Positions 36,644 to 44,741 of a DNA stretch of 64,000 nt are shown one piece after another (the stretch's first letter is position 1; each line of letters begins with the position of its first letter). A model generated the notes under the pieces. It did not search any database. It was not told where the DNA came from and was given only the letters and a program-made list of their open reading frames with translations. The translations under genes and the position numbers were made by a program. The stretch comes from an uncultured Roseicyclus sp. (lineage in GTDB: Bacteria > Pseudomonadota > Alphaproteobacteria > Rhodobacterales > Rhodobacteraceae), in NCBI GenBank assembly GCA_947494975.1, contig CANLXA010000004.1:277001-341000 (forward strand), given 5' to 3'.

Positions 36644-37497
36644 ACCGCCACCTTGCGCATCTCGTCAAGGTAGATCTCACGCAGGCGCGCGGCAACCTTG
36701 CCGGGCGTCCCGCCGCCCACCGGCGTGCCGTCGATTTCCACGACCGGCATCACGAAGGTGGAGGCCGACGTGACAAAGGCCTCATCCGCCGCCTTCGCCT
36801 CCTCCATGGTGAAGGGGCGCTCTTCCACCTTCATCTGGGCCTCCCGCGCCATCCGCAGCACCGCGGCCCGCGTGATGCCATGCAGGATCTCGTGGCCCAG
36901 ATGCCGCGTGATGATCGTGTTGCCCTTCACGATATAGGCGTTGTTCGAGGTGCCCTCGGTCACGACACCGTCCTCCACCATCCACGCATCATGGGCCCCG
37001 GCGGCCTTTGCGGCCATCTTGCCCATCGACGGATACAACAGCTGCACCGTCTTGATATCGCGGCGGCCCCAGCGTTCGTCCGCGATGGAGATCACCTTCA
37101 TCCCCGTCTTCGCCATCGGATTGTCCGCCAGCCCCGCCTTGGCCTGGGTGAACAGGACAATCGTCGGCTGCGTGTCTTCGGACGGATAGGCGAAATCCCG
37201 GTCGGCCGCCCCGCGCGTGACCTGCAGGTAGATCAGCCCCTCGGTCAAGCCGTTGGCCCGCACCAGCTCCCGGTGGATCTCCAGCAAGTCCTCCTCGGTC
37301 ACCGGATTGGCCATCTCCAGCTCGTCGAGCGAGCGTTGCAGGCGCCTGGCATGGCCCGCGAAGTCGATCAGCTTGCCGTCGAGAACGCTTGTCACCTCGT
37401 AGACGCCATCGGCGAACAGGAAGCCGCGGTCGAAGATCGAGATCGTGGCCTGATCCTCGGGCAGGTATTCTCCGTTGACGTAGACTGTGCGGGTCAT
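36640..37497 (-). CDS. dat: D-amino-acid transaminase
   Basis: PLP-dependent class IV aminotransferase that exchanges amino groups between D-amino acids and 2-oxo acids. The 285-residue protein has the family opening VYVNGEYLPEDQATISIFDRGFLFADGVYEV, the PLP lysine in RRDIKTVQLL (Lys149) and VTEGTSNNAYIV, which binds the cofactor phosphate. This fits D-alanine/D-glutamate transaminase better than branched-chain enzymes. An aaggagg site lies upstream. It shares a neighbourhood with DgcA and DgcN, which act on D-glutamate. The end overlaps the RTX gene by 4 bases. Confidence 0.9.
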   Translation of the reverse strand: MTRTVYVNGEYLPEDQATISIFDRGFLFADGVYEVTSVLDGKLIDFAGHARRLQRSLDELEMANPVTEEDLLEIHRELVRANGLTEGLIYLQVTRGAADRDFAYPSEDTQPTIVLFTQAKAGLADNPMAKTGMKVISIADERWGRRDIKTVQLLYPSMGKMAAKAAGAHDAWMVEDGVVTEGTSNNAYIVKGNTIITRHLGHEILHGITRAAVLRMAREAQMKVEERPFTMEEAKAADEAFVTSASTFVMPVVEIDGTPVGGGTPGKVAARLREIYLDEMRKVAV

Positions 37498-37531
37498 TGA
37501 TCGGCCTCCTTACCGGGTGTTGCGGCCCGGT

Positions 37532-38329
37532 CTAGAGCGCCGAAAGGATCTGTTCAATTGCCCATTCGACGCGGGTGGTGGAGTAGGAATGCCCGCCGTC
37601 GAACAGGCACAAAGCCAGCGCACCCTCCGTCTCCCCCATGCTGACCATGCAGGCCTCGCCATGGGGGAAATCGATCGGCTCCGGGGCGGGCAGGCCACCA
37701 TGGGCCGCATACATCTGAAAGGCCTGCATCACATTGCCCTGGCGGGTCCGCCCGATGGCGCGGCCTTCCAGCGGCACCACCTCGTCCTGCAGCCCGTGGA
37801 TGTGGATCAGCAAGGCGGGCGGCGTCGGGCAGGTCTCGGGCACCGGCGCCCAGAACGTGCCGGAATAGGGCACGAAGCCCGCGAAAGCGTCGGACATGCC
37901 GCAGGCCAGCGTCCAGGTCATCATGCCGCCCGCGCTGAACCCGGTGGCAATCAGGCGGTCGCGGTCCAGATCGATGCGCGTAGCCACGTCCTCGATCACG
38001 GCTGCGACATAGGCATATTCCCGCGCCTCGTCCTGCTCGGGCTCGCGCGGGCGGTGGGCCAGGTTCCAGTCCTCGGCATCGGCATTCATCGCGATGAACG
38101 CCATGTTCAGACGGTCGGCCATGGCGAAGAACGCCTGATTGTTCATCGCGCCATCGGCGCTGCCCCGGTATCCATGGGCATGGAAGATCGCGCCCACGGA
38201 CGCGTCGGTATCGGGCATGTAATAGCGATAGGTGCGGGTGCCATCCAGAACCGTGCAATCGCTATCGGGCCCGCAGGCCAGCGCGGGGGCGGCCAGAAGG
38301 CCGACGAGAAGGGTGAGGATCAGGCGCAT
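37532..38329 (-). CDS. exported PHB-depolymerase-like alpha/beta esterase
   Basis: A 265-residue alpha/beta-hydrolase of the LpqC/polyhydroxybutyrate-depolymerase group, with a signal peptide (MRLILTLLVGLLAAPALA). The nucleophile elbow GFSAGGMM (GxSxG) is present, the oxyanion block is HAHGYRGSADG, an Asp lies in HIHGLQDEVVP, and the probable catalytic His in DGGHSYS. Two Cys pairs suggest disulfides in the periplasm. The natural ester is unknown. It sits between dat and dgcA on the same strand. Confidence 0.82.
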   Translation of the reverse strand: MRLILTLLVGLLAAPALACGPDSDCTVLDGTRTYRYYMPDTDASVGAIFHAHGYRGSADGAMNNQAFFAMADRLNMAFIAMNADAEDWNLAHRPREPEQDEAREYAYVAAVIEDVATRIDLDRDRLIATGFSAGGMMTWTLACGMSDAFAGFVPYSGTFWAPVPETCPTPPALLIHIHGLQDEVVPLEGRAIGRTRQGNVMQAFQMYAAHGGLPAPEPIDFPHGEACMVSMGETEGALALCLFDGGHSYSTTRVEWAIEQILSAL

Positions 38330-38423
38330 GGCAGGGGCTCCGAATGGCGTGGGCTGACCCTGATCCAGTTTGAAATCCGGTGCACAACACATCCGCGTGA
38401 AGCGACCAGGCGCAGGGGCGGGA

Positions 38424-38479
38424 GCGAGGGGCCAGCCCCTCGCGCTGCGGTTACATGCGAGGGGCCAGCCCCTCGCGCT
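38424..38479. repeat. two copies of a palindromic GC-rich intergenic repeat
   Basis: The 23-base unit running from GCGAGGGGC through GCCCCTCGC to GCT occurs at 38424-38446 and 38457-38479, ten bases apart. Each is itself a perfect 9-bp inverted repeat (GCGAGGGGC/GCCCCTCGC around CA). The second copy continues into CCCCGGCATATTTCCGG, a type of tail I recall from intergenic repeats in Roseobacter-group genomes. They lie between dgcA and the esterase gene. Confidence 0.8.
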
Positions 38480-38519
38480 CCCCGGCATATTTCCGGAACA
38501 AAGAGAGGCAGGAGGGCGG

Positions 38520-39464
38520 CTAACCCCAAAGGGCGGGCTCCGGCGGGTGGAGTGTCGAGCCGTCAAAGCGCAGGGGCGGCACGCGATCTTCGGCCAGCAG
38601 GAGCGGGCCGTCGAGGTCCACGATCTCCGCGCCCTGGGCGACGAGCATCGCAGGCGCCATGGCCAGCGACGAGCCGACCATGCAGCCGACCATCACCGTG
38701 TAGCCCTCGGCGCGCGCCGCATCGCGCAGCGCCAGCGCCTCGGTCAGGCCGCCGGTCTTGTCGAGCTTAATGTTCACCATGTCATACTTGCCCTTCAGAT
38801 CGGGCAGCGACGCGCGATCATGGCAGCTTTCATCGGCGCAGACAGGCAGGGGCCGCGCGATTTCGGCCAGCATGTCGTCCTGCCCCGCGGGCAGGGGCTG
38901 TTCGACCATCTGCACGCCGAGCCGCACCAGATGCGGGGCGAGGTCGGAATAGATCTCGGCACTCCAGCCCTCATTCGCATCCACGACGATCGCGGCTTCC
39001 GGCGCGCCGGCGCGCACCGCCTCAAGGCGGGCCATGTCATCGGGCGTGCCCAGTTTGATCTTCAGGAGCGGGCGGTAGCTGTTGCGGGCGGCGGCGGCGC
39101 GCATGTTGTCCGGTGTGTCGAGCGACAGGGTGAAGGCGCTGGTGACCGGCCCGGGCGCAGGGAGGTTGGCCAGATCCCAGGCGCGTTTGCCCAGGGCCTT
39201 GGCCTCCATATCCCAGATCGCGCAATCCAGCGCGTTTCGCGCGGCCCCGGCGGGCAGGGCCGAGACCTCGCCCTGGGACGCCTCCAGTTGCGCCGTGACG
39301 CTGTCGAGCGTCTCGCCATAACGCCCATAGGGCACACATTCGCCGCGGCCGGTGACACCGTCTCGCTCCATATGCACGGTCAGCACCTGTGCCTCCGTCC
39401 GCGACCCGCGGGAGATCGTGAACACCTCGGCCAGGCGAAAGCTGTCGCGCGTGATCCGGATCAT
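38520..39464 (-). CDS. dgcA: enolase-superfamily racemase/epimerase, DgcA-like
   Basis: A 314-residue member of the dipeptide-epimerase branch of the enolase superfamily. It has the KxK base pair (LLKIKLG), three metal ligands in IVVDANEGW, MVEQPLP and CADESCH, and the distal Lys in NIKLDKTGG. Next to DgcN this branch has been described as N-acetyl-D-glutamate racemase; otherwise it would be called dipeptide epimerase. Its start overlaps the dgcN stop by 4 bases (ATGA), so the two are translationally coupled. Confidence 0.82.
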   Translation of the reverse strand: MIRITRDSFRLAEVFTISRGSRTEAQVLTVHMERDGVTGRGECVPYGRYGETLDSVTAQLEASQGEVSALPAGAARNALDCAIWDMEAKALGKRAWDLANLPAPGPVTSAFTLSLDTPDNMRAAAARNSYRPLLKIKLGTPDDMARLEAVRAGAPEAAIVVDANEGWSAEIYSDLAPHLVRLGVQMVEQPLPAGQDDMLAEIARPLPVCADESCHDRASLPDLKGKYDMVNIKLDKTGGLTEALALRDAARAEGYTVMVGCMVGSSLAMAPAMLVAQGAEIVDLDGPLLLAEDRVPPLRFDGSTLHPPEPALWG

Positions 39465-40462
39465 AGCGCCTCCAGCGCGTCACACAGACGGCCCGCGCCC
39501 TGCCGGAACGGATCCGCCGTGGGCAAGCCCATGCGCTTCTCGATATCGGCCAGGCATTGCAGGGCCTCGTCCTCGCCCAAAGCCGCCGTGTTCACGGAGA
39601 TGCCCACAACCTCGGCCTTCGGGTTGGCGATCCGGGCCAGGGGAAGCGCCATGTCGCGCAGCGCCTCCAGCGTCGGCAGGGCATAGCCGGGCAGGCCCCG
39701 CATATGCGTGCGCGTCGGCTCATGGGACAGGATCAGCGCGTCGGGCTGGCCGCCATGGACCAGCGCCAGCGTCACACCGGAATAGGAGACGTGGAACAGG
39801 CTGCCCTGCCCCTCGATCATGTCCCAGTGATCGTCATCATTGTCCGGCGTCAGATACTCGACGGCCCCGGCCATGAAATCGGCGATCACCGCGTCCAGAG
39901 GCACGCCATCGCCGGTGATCAGGATACCGGTCTGCCCGGTGGCGCGGAACGAGGATTTCAGGCCGCGCGCCTTCATCTCCTTGTCCATCGCCAGCGCCGT
40001 GTACATTTTCCCGGCCGAGCAATCGGTGCCCACGGCCAGGCATCGTTTGCCCGACCGCTTTTCACCGTTGGCGATGGGATATTGCACCGAGGGGATGCGC
40101 ACATCGTGCAGCCGGCGGCCATATTCATGGGCGACGGCCACCAGGTCGGGCTCATCGCTCAGCAGGTTGTGCAGGCCCGAGGCGATGTCGAAGCCCTGGG
40201 CCAGCGCCTCGATCAGCACGCGTTTCCAGGCGCTCGAGATCACGCCGCCCCGGTTCGCCACACCGATCACCAGCGTCTTGGCGCCCGAGGCCTTGGCCGC
40301 CGCCAGATCCATGTCGGCGACTTTCACATCGGCGTTGCAGCCCTCCATGCGGAACTGACCGATGACATTTTCGGGCCGCCAGTCGCGGATCCCCTGGGCC
40401 ACCTTCGCGCCAAGTTGGTCGGGCGCATCGCCCAGGAACAGAAGATACGGTGTTTCGATCAT
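39461..40462 (-). CDS. dgcN: DUF1611-family protein, DgcN-like N-acetyltransferase
   Basis: A 333-residue protein of the DUF1611 (P-loop) family. The nucleotide-binding segment reads VGTDCSAGKMYTALAMDKEMKARG, and other blocks are GVANRGGVISSAW, GQTGILITGDGVPLDAVIADFMAGAVEYL and HVSYSGVTLALVHG. Paired with a DgcA-type racemase, this family has been assigned as the N-acetyltransferase that opens a D-glutamate catabolic route. It is first in the dgcNA operon, with a gagggg ribosome-binding site. The upstream gap carries two GCAGTA words on the coding strand that may be an operator. Confidence 0.82.
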   Translation of the reverse strand: MIETPYLLFLGDAPDQLGAKVAQGIRDWRPENVIGQFRMEGCNADVKVADMDLAAAKASGAKTLVIGVANRGGVISSAWKRVLIEALAQGFDIASGLHNLLSDEPDLVAVAHEYGRRLHDVRIPSVQYPIANGEKRSGKRCLAVGTDCSAGKMYTALAMDKEMKARGLKSSFRATGQTGILITGDGVPLDAVIADFMAGAVEYLTPDNDDDHWDMIEGQGSLFHVSYSGVTLALVHGGQPDALILSHEPTRTHMRGLPGYALPTLEALRDMALPLARIANPKAEVVGISVNTAALGEDEALQCLADIEKRMGLPTADPFRQGAGRLCDALEAL

Positions 40463-40608
40463 CGCAGGCCCCTCACAGATGTCAGACGTCGCGGCAGAGT
40501 ATCCGCGCTTGGGCGCAATTACTGCGGAATATACTGCATTGATAAGGCCAGGTTTGAAAGATCATCGCGCCAGATCGCGGATCGGCGCGGGTTCCGTGCG
40601 TCTGCGGG

Positions 40609-40959
40609 TCAGACCTTGGACAAGAGGCCGATGGGCCGGTCGGCCTCCACCTCGAAATCAAGCGCCGGTCGGGTGGAGGCGGCGGTGTTGCGTTTGAACT
40701 CGTACCGCATCGCGTCGCCGTCCTGCTCCGAGGCGATGATCAGCGCCTGGTAGAGGTGCCGCGGCCCTTCGTAGATATCGATCAGGCCGCGCAATCCGGG
40801 TGTCGTCGCGGCCTCCACCGAGAACCCGTCATCGGACATGTCGAGGATCGCAAACGCCTCGTCCCCGATATGCACGGAGCGGGTGGCGCGCTTGCGTTTG
40901 CGCGTGGTTTGCGCAGCCGCGAGTTGATCGCGAATCTCTTTGGGCAGGTATTCGGACAT
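40609..40959 (-). CDS. small PilZ-like protein
   Basis: A 116-residue cytoplasmic protein. A basic N-terminal helix (EIRDQLAAAQTTRKRKRATR) is followed by a small beta-barrel-like domain (VHIGDEAFAILDMSDDGFSVEA, GLIDIYEGPRHLYQALI, YEFKRNTAA). The RxxxR-like start and the D/N-x-S-xx-G-like DMSDDGFSVE resemble PilZ domains that bind cyclic-di-GMP, but the match is weak. A ggagga site lies upstream. A palindrome at 40999-41018 sits in its promoter region. Confidence 0.5.
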   Translation of the reverse strand: MSEYLPKEIRDQLAAAQTTRKRKRATRSVHIGDEAFAILDMSDDGFSVEAATTPGLRGLIDIYEGPRHLYQALIIASEQDGDAMRYEFKRNTAASTRPALDFEVEADRPIGLLSKV

Positions 40960-40998
40960 CGGGTCCTCCGACGCGGTTGGGGTCGTCCGAATGGTTAA

Positions 40999-41018
40999 CT
41001 GACACGTATTAATGTCAG
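40999..41018. promoter_or_regulatory. inverted repeat CTGACA-N8-TGTCAG
   Basis: A perfect 6-bp inverted repeat around an A/T-rich 8-base spacer, in the 197-base gap between the divergent PilZ-like and CGNR genes. Size and symmetry suit a dimeric transcription factor. It begins 40 bases upstream of the PilZ-like start codon, so it may overlap that promoter. Confidence 0.4.
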
Positions 41019-41156
41019 GTCAATGACGGAAGTTCGCCGATCCGGCGGCCTGGGCGCGACCAATCTGGACATCCGCACCTGAAATCAGGAGATTATCGGT
41101 TCCCGAAAGAACTGCAAAAACGCGGCATTCCGATCCATAAGAGGCAAGGTATTCAG

Positions 41157-41729
41157 ATGGTCGCCAAAGACCACAGGCAACAAAAACCCCCCGCCGATCA
41201 CCCGTTTCTGGCCTTCGTGAATACCGTCGATGATGACGGGAAATCGCGCAATCAGAACCTGTTTTCCTCCGGCGCCGAGCTTGTGGCGCTTCTGGCAGAG
41301 GCCGGCATGGACGTGCCCAAGAGCCCCCCGGGCGAGGCCCAGCTGCGGAGCGTTCTGGCGTTTCGTGAGGCCGCCTATGCCGTCCTGTCGGCCCGGGCCG
41401 CGCGCCGCGCCCCGCCGCGGGAAGAAAGCCTCGATCTGGAAACGGCGCTGAAATCGGCCCTGGCCGATAGCAGCTTTGATTTCGCGACCACCGGCCTGCG
41501 CCTGTCCACCGGCCCGCTGGGCGGGTTGCAGGATCACCTGGCGCTCCAGCTTTTCGACCTGACCACGTCGGAGGATTTCACGCGCCTGTCGGAATGCCGC
41601 CGCTGCACGCGGCTGTTCATCGACAGGGGCCGGGGGCGCGGGCGGCGCTGGTGCGACATGGCGCGCTGCGGCAACCGGGCCAAGGCCGAAAGCTTCCGGG
41701 CCCGCAAACGTGCGCTGAAGCCCGCCTGA
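41157..41729 (+). CDS. CGNR zinc-finger (ABATE-type) putative regulator
   Basis: A 190-residue protein with an N-terminal ligand-binding-like stress domain (HPFLAFVNTVDD start, about 1-130) and a C-terminal treble-clef zinc finger with Cys147, Cys150, Cys166 and Cys171, ending in the CGNRAKAESFRARKR signature. Such proteins are thought to be single-component transcription regulators binding DNA through the CGNR finger. No target is evident; the neighbouring glutathionyl-hydroquinone reductase gene, 105 bases downstream, is a candidate. Confidence 0.85.
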   Translation: MVAKDHRQQKPPADHPFLAFVNTVDDDGKSRNQNLFSSGAELVALLAEAGMDVPKSPPGEAQLRSVLAFREAAYAVLSARAARRAPPREESLDLETALKSALADSSFDFATTGLRLSTGPLGGLQDHLALQLFDLTTSEDFTRLSECRRCTRLFIDRGRGRGRRWCDMARCGNRAKAESFRARKRALKPA

Positions 41730-41834
41730 CACGGGCCATGTGCGCTGATGCGGGGCCGCCCCTGCGCCGGTCGGCGTTTCCCATCCCGGATCCGGGCCCT
41801 ATCTATCGCCGCAACGCAGTTACGGAGAGATCTC

Positions 41835-42824
41835 ATGGGCCTGTTGATTGACGGCGAATGGCACGACAAATGGTACGACACCAAATCATCTGACGGTGCG
41901 TTCAAGCGGCAGGAATCGCAGTTTCGCAACTGGATCACCGCCGATGGGTCTGCGGGGCCCAGCGGTGAGGGCGGCTTCAAGGCCGAAAGCGGGCGCTACC
42001 ACCTCTATGTCAGCCATGCCTGCCCCTGGGCCAACCGCACCCTGATCTTCCGCGCGCTCAAGGGGCTTGAGGATCATATCGACGTCTCCGTCGTGCATCC
42101 CGACATGCTGGGCGACGGCTGGACGTTCGATACGGATTTCCCCGGCGCCACCGGCGACAGGCTCCACAACCTGCCCTTTGCGCGCGACCTCTACATCAAG
42201 GCGCAGCCCGACGTGACCACCCGCGTCACCGTCCCGATCCTGTGGGACAAGGAGCGCGAGACCATCGTGTCGAACGAATCCGCCGAGATCATCCGCATGT
42301 TCAACAGCGCCTTCAACGACATCACCGGCAACACGGATGATTACTACCCCGCCGACCTGCATGACCGGATCAACGAGATCAACGATCGTGTCTATGACGA
42401 GGTCAACAACGGCGTCTACAAATCCGGGTTCGCCACCTCGCAGAAGGCGTATGACAAGGCCGTCCACGCGCTCTTCGACGCGCTCGATTGGCTCGAAGGC
42501 ATCCTGGCGCAGTCCCGCTACCTCACTGGCGACCGGATCACCGAAGCCGACTGGCGCCTGTTCACCACGCTCATCCGCTTCGATCCGGTCTACCACCTGC
42601 ACTTCAAGTGCAACCGCGCGCGGATCGTGGATTACCCCAACCTCTGGGCCTATACGCGCGAGCTGTACCAGCACCCCGGCATCGCCGATCAGATCAACTT
42701 CGATCATATCGTGCGCCATTACCATTACAGCCACGAGAGCATTAACCCGCACCGCATCATCCCGATCAATCCGGTGATCGACTGGAATGAACCGCACAGA
42801 CGCGAGGCCTTGCAGGCCGCCTGA
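41835..42824 (+). CDS. yqjG: glutathionyl-hydroquinone reductase (omega-type GST)
   Basis: A 329-residue Xi-class glutathione transferase that reduces glutathionyl-hydroquinones. It has the catalytic Cys63 in HACPWANRTL, the following FRALKGLEDHIDVSVVHP block, the SNESAEIIRMFNSAF segment that holds glutathione, and an all-helical C-terminal domain ending PHRREALQA. The ATG at 41835 has an acggagag site and lies at the conserved MGLLIDGEW start. Transcribed in the same direction as the CGNR regulator. Confidence 0.92.
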   Translation: MGLLIDGEWHDKWYDTKSSDGAFKRQESQFRNWITADGSAGPSGEGGFKAESGRYHLYVSHACPWANRTLIFRALKGLEDHIDVSVVHPDMLGDGWTFDTDFPGATGDRLHNLPFARDLYIKAQPDVTTRVTVPILWDKERETIVSNESAEIIRMFNSAFNDITGNTDDYYPADLHDRINEINDRVYDEVNNGVYKSGFATSQKAYDKAVHALFDALDWLEGILAQSRYLTGDRITEADWRLFTTLIRFDPVYHLHFKCNRARIVDYPNLWAYTRELYQHPGIADQINFDHIVRHYHYSHESINPHRIIPINPVIDWNEPHRREALQAA

Positions 42825-42845
42825 AATCAGGCTTCAACCGGGGCC

Positions 42846-43799
42846 ATGACTGCCCCGGTTGAAAAACGCGATCATGGTGGCGGCCTCGATGCCGCCATCA
42901 CCCGCTTTGGCGGGGCGCGCGGCGATTGGCTGGACCTTTCCACGGGTATCAACCCGGTGCCCTATCCAATTGGGGACATCTCCGCCGACGCTTGGAATCG
43001 TCTCCCCGACGAAGGTGCGACGCGCGCCCTGACAGACGCCGCCCGCGCGTTCTGGAACGTCCCCGATGGCGCAGAAATCATCGCGGCTCCCGGGGCCTCT
43101 GCCCTTATCGCCGCCATGCCCGATCTCGCCGCCGGGGATGAGGTCTACATCCCCACCCCCACATATAACGAACACGCCGCCGCGTTCTCTGCGCGGGGCT
43201 GGCACGTCTGGGATGATCCCGCCGTACCGACGCATGTTTACGTGCATCCCAACAATCCCGATGGGCGGCGCTGGCCCGCCAGCGCGATGGGGACCCGTGG
43301 CCTGACGGTGATCGACGAAAGCTTCTGCGATGTGGTGCCCGAGGCATCCCATGTCGCATTCACCGGTCGGTCGCGTACCGTGGTCCTCAAGAGCTTCGGC
43401 AAATTCTGGGGCCTGGCTGGCCTGCGGCTTGGTTTCGCCATTGCCCCTACGGGCATGATCCGCACCTTGTCCGACCGTCTCGGCCCTTGGCCCGTGGCTG
43501 GCCCCGCCCTTGAGATCGGCACTCGCGCCCTGAATGACATCGGCTGGGCTCAAACCACCCGCGCGCGCCTCGCTGCTGATGCCGCCCGCCTTGATGTTTT
43601 GCTCTTGGCCCACGGTGCCGCGATTGTTGGCGGTACCGATCTGTTCCGAACCTATTCCGTTTCCGATGCCGCAGCTCTGCACGAACGGCTGGCGCAGGCC
43701 CATATCCTCACCCGCATCTTCCCCTATTCCGACACATGGGTGCGGTTCGGCCTGCCGGGGTCCGAGGCCCATTGGGCCCAACTCGAAGCCGCCCTGTGA
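42846..43799 (+). CDS. cobC: threonine-phosphate decarboxylase-type aminotransferase, cobalamin synthesis
   Basis: PLP-dependent class I/II enzyme of the CobC (CobD in Salmonella naming) family, supplying the aminopropanol-phosphate linker of cobalamin. The 317-residue protein begins HGGGLDAAITRFGG, typical of CobC, and has PNNPDGRRWPA and the PLP-lysine block VLKSFGKFWGLAGLRLGFAI. It overlaps the next gene, cbiB, by 4 bases (GTGA), so the two steps are co-produced. Confidence 0.92.
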   Translation: MTAPVEKRDHGGGLDAAITRFGGARGDWLDLSTGINPVPYPIGDISADAWNRLPDEGATRALTDAARAFWNVPDGAEIIAAPGASALIAAMPDLAAGDEVYIPTPTYNEHAAAFSARGWHVWDDPAVPTHVYVHPNNPDGRRWPASAMGTRGLTVIDESFCDVVPEASHVAFTGRSRTVVLKSFGKFWGLAGLRLGFAIAPTGMIRTLSDRLGPWPVAGPALEIGTRALNDIGWAQTTRARLAADAARLDVLLLAHGAAIVGGTDLFRTYSVSDAAALHERLAQAHILTRIFPYSDTWVRFGLPGSEAHWAQLEAAL

Positions 43800-44704
43800 C
43801 TGCCGCCATTCTCGCCGCCGCCATGGTCCTCGACGCCGCCTTGGGCGAACCGAAATGGCTCTGGTCCCGCGCGCCACATCCTGCCGTCCTGATGGGCCGC
43901 CTCGTGGGCTTCTGCGACACCCGGTTCAACCAAGGTGACGCCCGGAAGCTCAAAGGCATCGCCGTCACCGCCGCCCTCTCCGCCCTCGCCATTGCCCTCG
44001 GCCTCCTGATCCAAAGCCTCCCCCTCGGCTGGCTCTGGTCCCTCCTTCTCACCGCCATCCTTCTGGCCCAACGCAGCCTCGTCCAACACGTGACCGCCGT
44101 CGCCGACGCGCTGCGCCTCTCCCTCCCCGACGGCCGCCGCGCCGTCTCCATGATCGTCGGCCGCGATCCCGAGCACCTCGATGAACCCGCAATCGCTCGC
44201 GCCGCCATCGAATCCGCCGCAGAGAACCTCTCGGATGGCGTCATCGCCCCCGCCTTCTGGTTCCTTGTCGCGGGCCTGCCAGGCATCTTCCTCTACAAGA
44301 TCACCAACACGGCGGATTCGATGATCGGCCACCGGACCGAGCGCCACGCGCAATTCGGCTGGGCCGCCGCCCGCCTGGACGATGTGCTCAACTACATCCC
44401 CGCCCGCCTCACGGCGCTCCTGATCGCCCTCACGACGACCCCCCGTGCAATCGAAACCGCCGCCCGGGACGGCCCCAAACACCGCTCCGTCAACGCCGGC
44501 TGGCCCGAAGCCGCCATGGCCGCCGCCCTCGGCCTGTCTCTATCGGGCCCGCGCAGCTATGGCGGCCGGATGACCGCCGATCTCCCGTTGAATGCAGGCG
44601 GCACGCGTCACGCGATGCCCGCAGACATCATCGCCGCCACGGGTATTCTCTGGCGCGTCTGGGCGGGCACGCTCGGCATCGTTGCCGTCATCGCCCTGCT
44701 CTAG
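43796..44704 (+). CDS. cbiB: adenosylcobinamide-phosphate synthase
   Basis: Integral membrane enzyme joining adenosylcobyric acid with the aminopropanol (phosphate) linker. The 302-residue protein has CbiB hallmarks: an opening AAAMVLDAALGEPKWLWSRAPHPAVLMG, SMIVGRDPEHLDEPAIARAAIESAAENLSDGVIAPAFWF, YKITNTADSMIGHR, and ARLDDVLNYIPARLTALL. Start at the GTG overlapping the cobC stop. The equivalent gene is named cobD in Pseudomonas denitrificans nomenclature. Confidence 0.93.
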   Translation: MTAAILAAAMVLDAALGEPKWLWSRAPHPAVLMGRLVGFCDTRFNQGDARKLKGIAVTAALSALAIALGLLIQSLPLGWLWSLLLTAILLAQRSLVQHVTAVADALRLSLPDGRRAVSMIVGRDPEHLDEPAIARAAIESAAENLSDGVIAPAFWFLVAGLPGIFLYKITNTADSMIGHRTERHAQFGWAAARLDDVLNYIPARLTALLIALTTTPRAIETAARDGPKHRSVNAGWPEAAMAAALGLSLSGPRSYGGRMTADLPLNAGGTRHAMPADIIAATGILWRVWAGTLGIVAVIALL

Positions 44705-44741
44705 GGTCGCGGCCCCCGAACCCCGCCCGATCACCGTTCGG

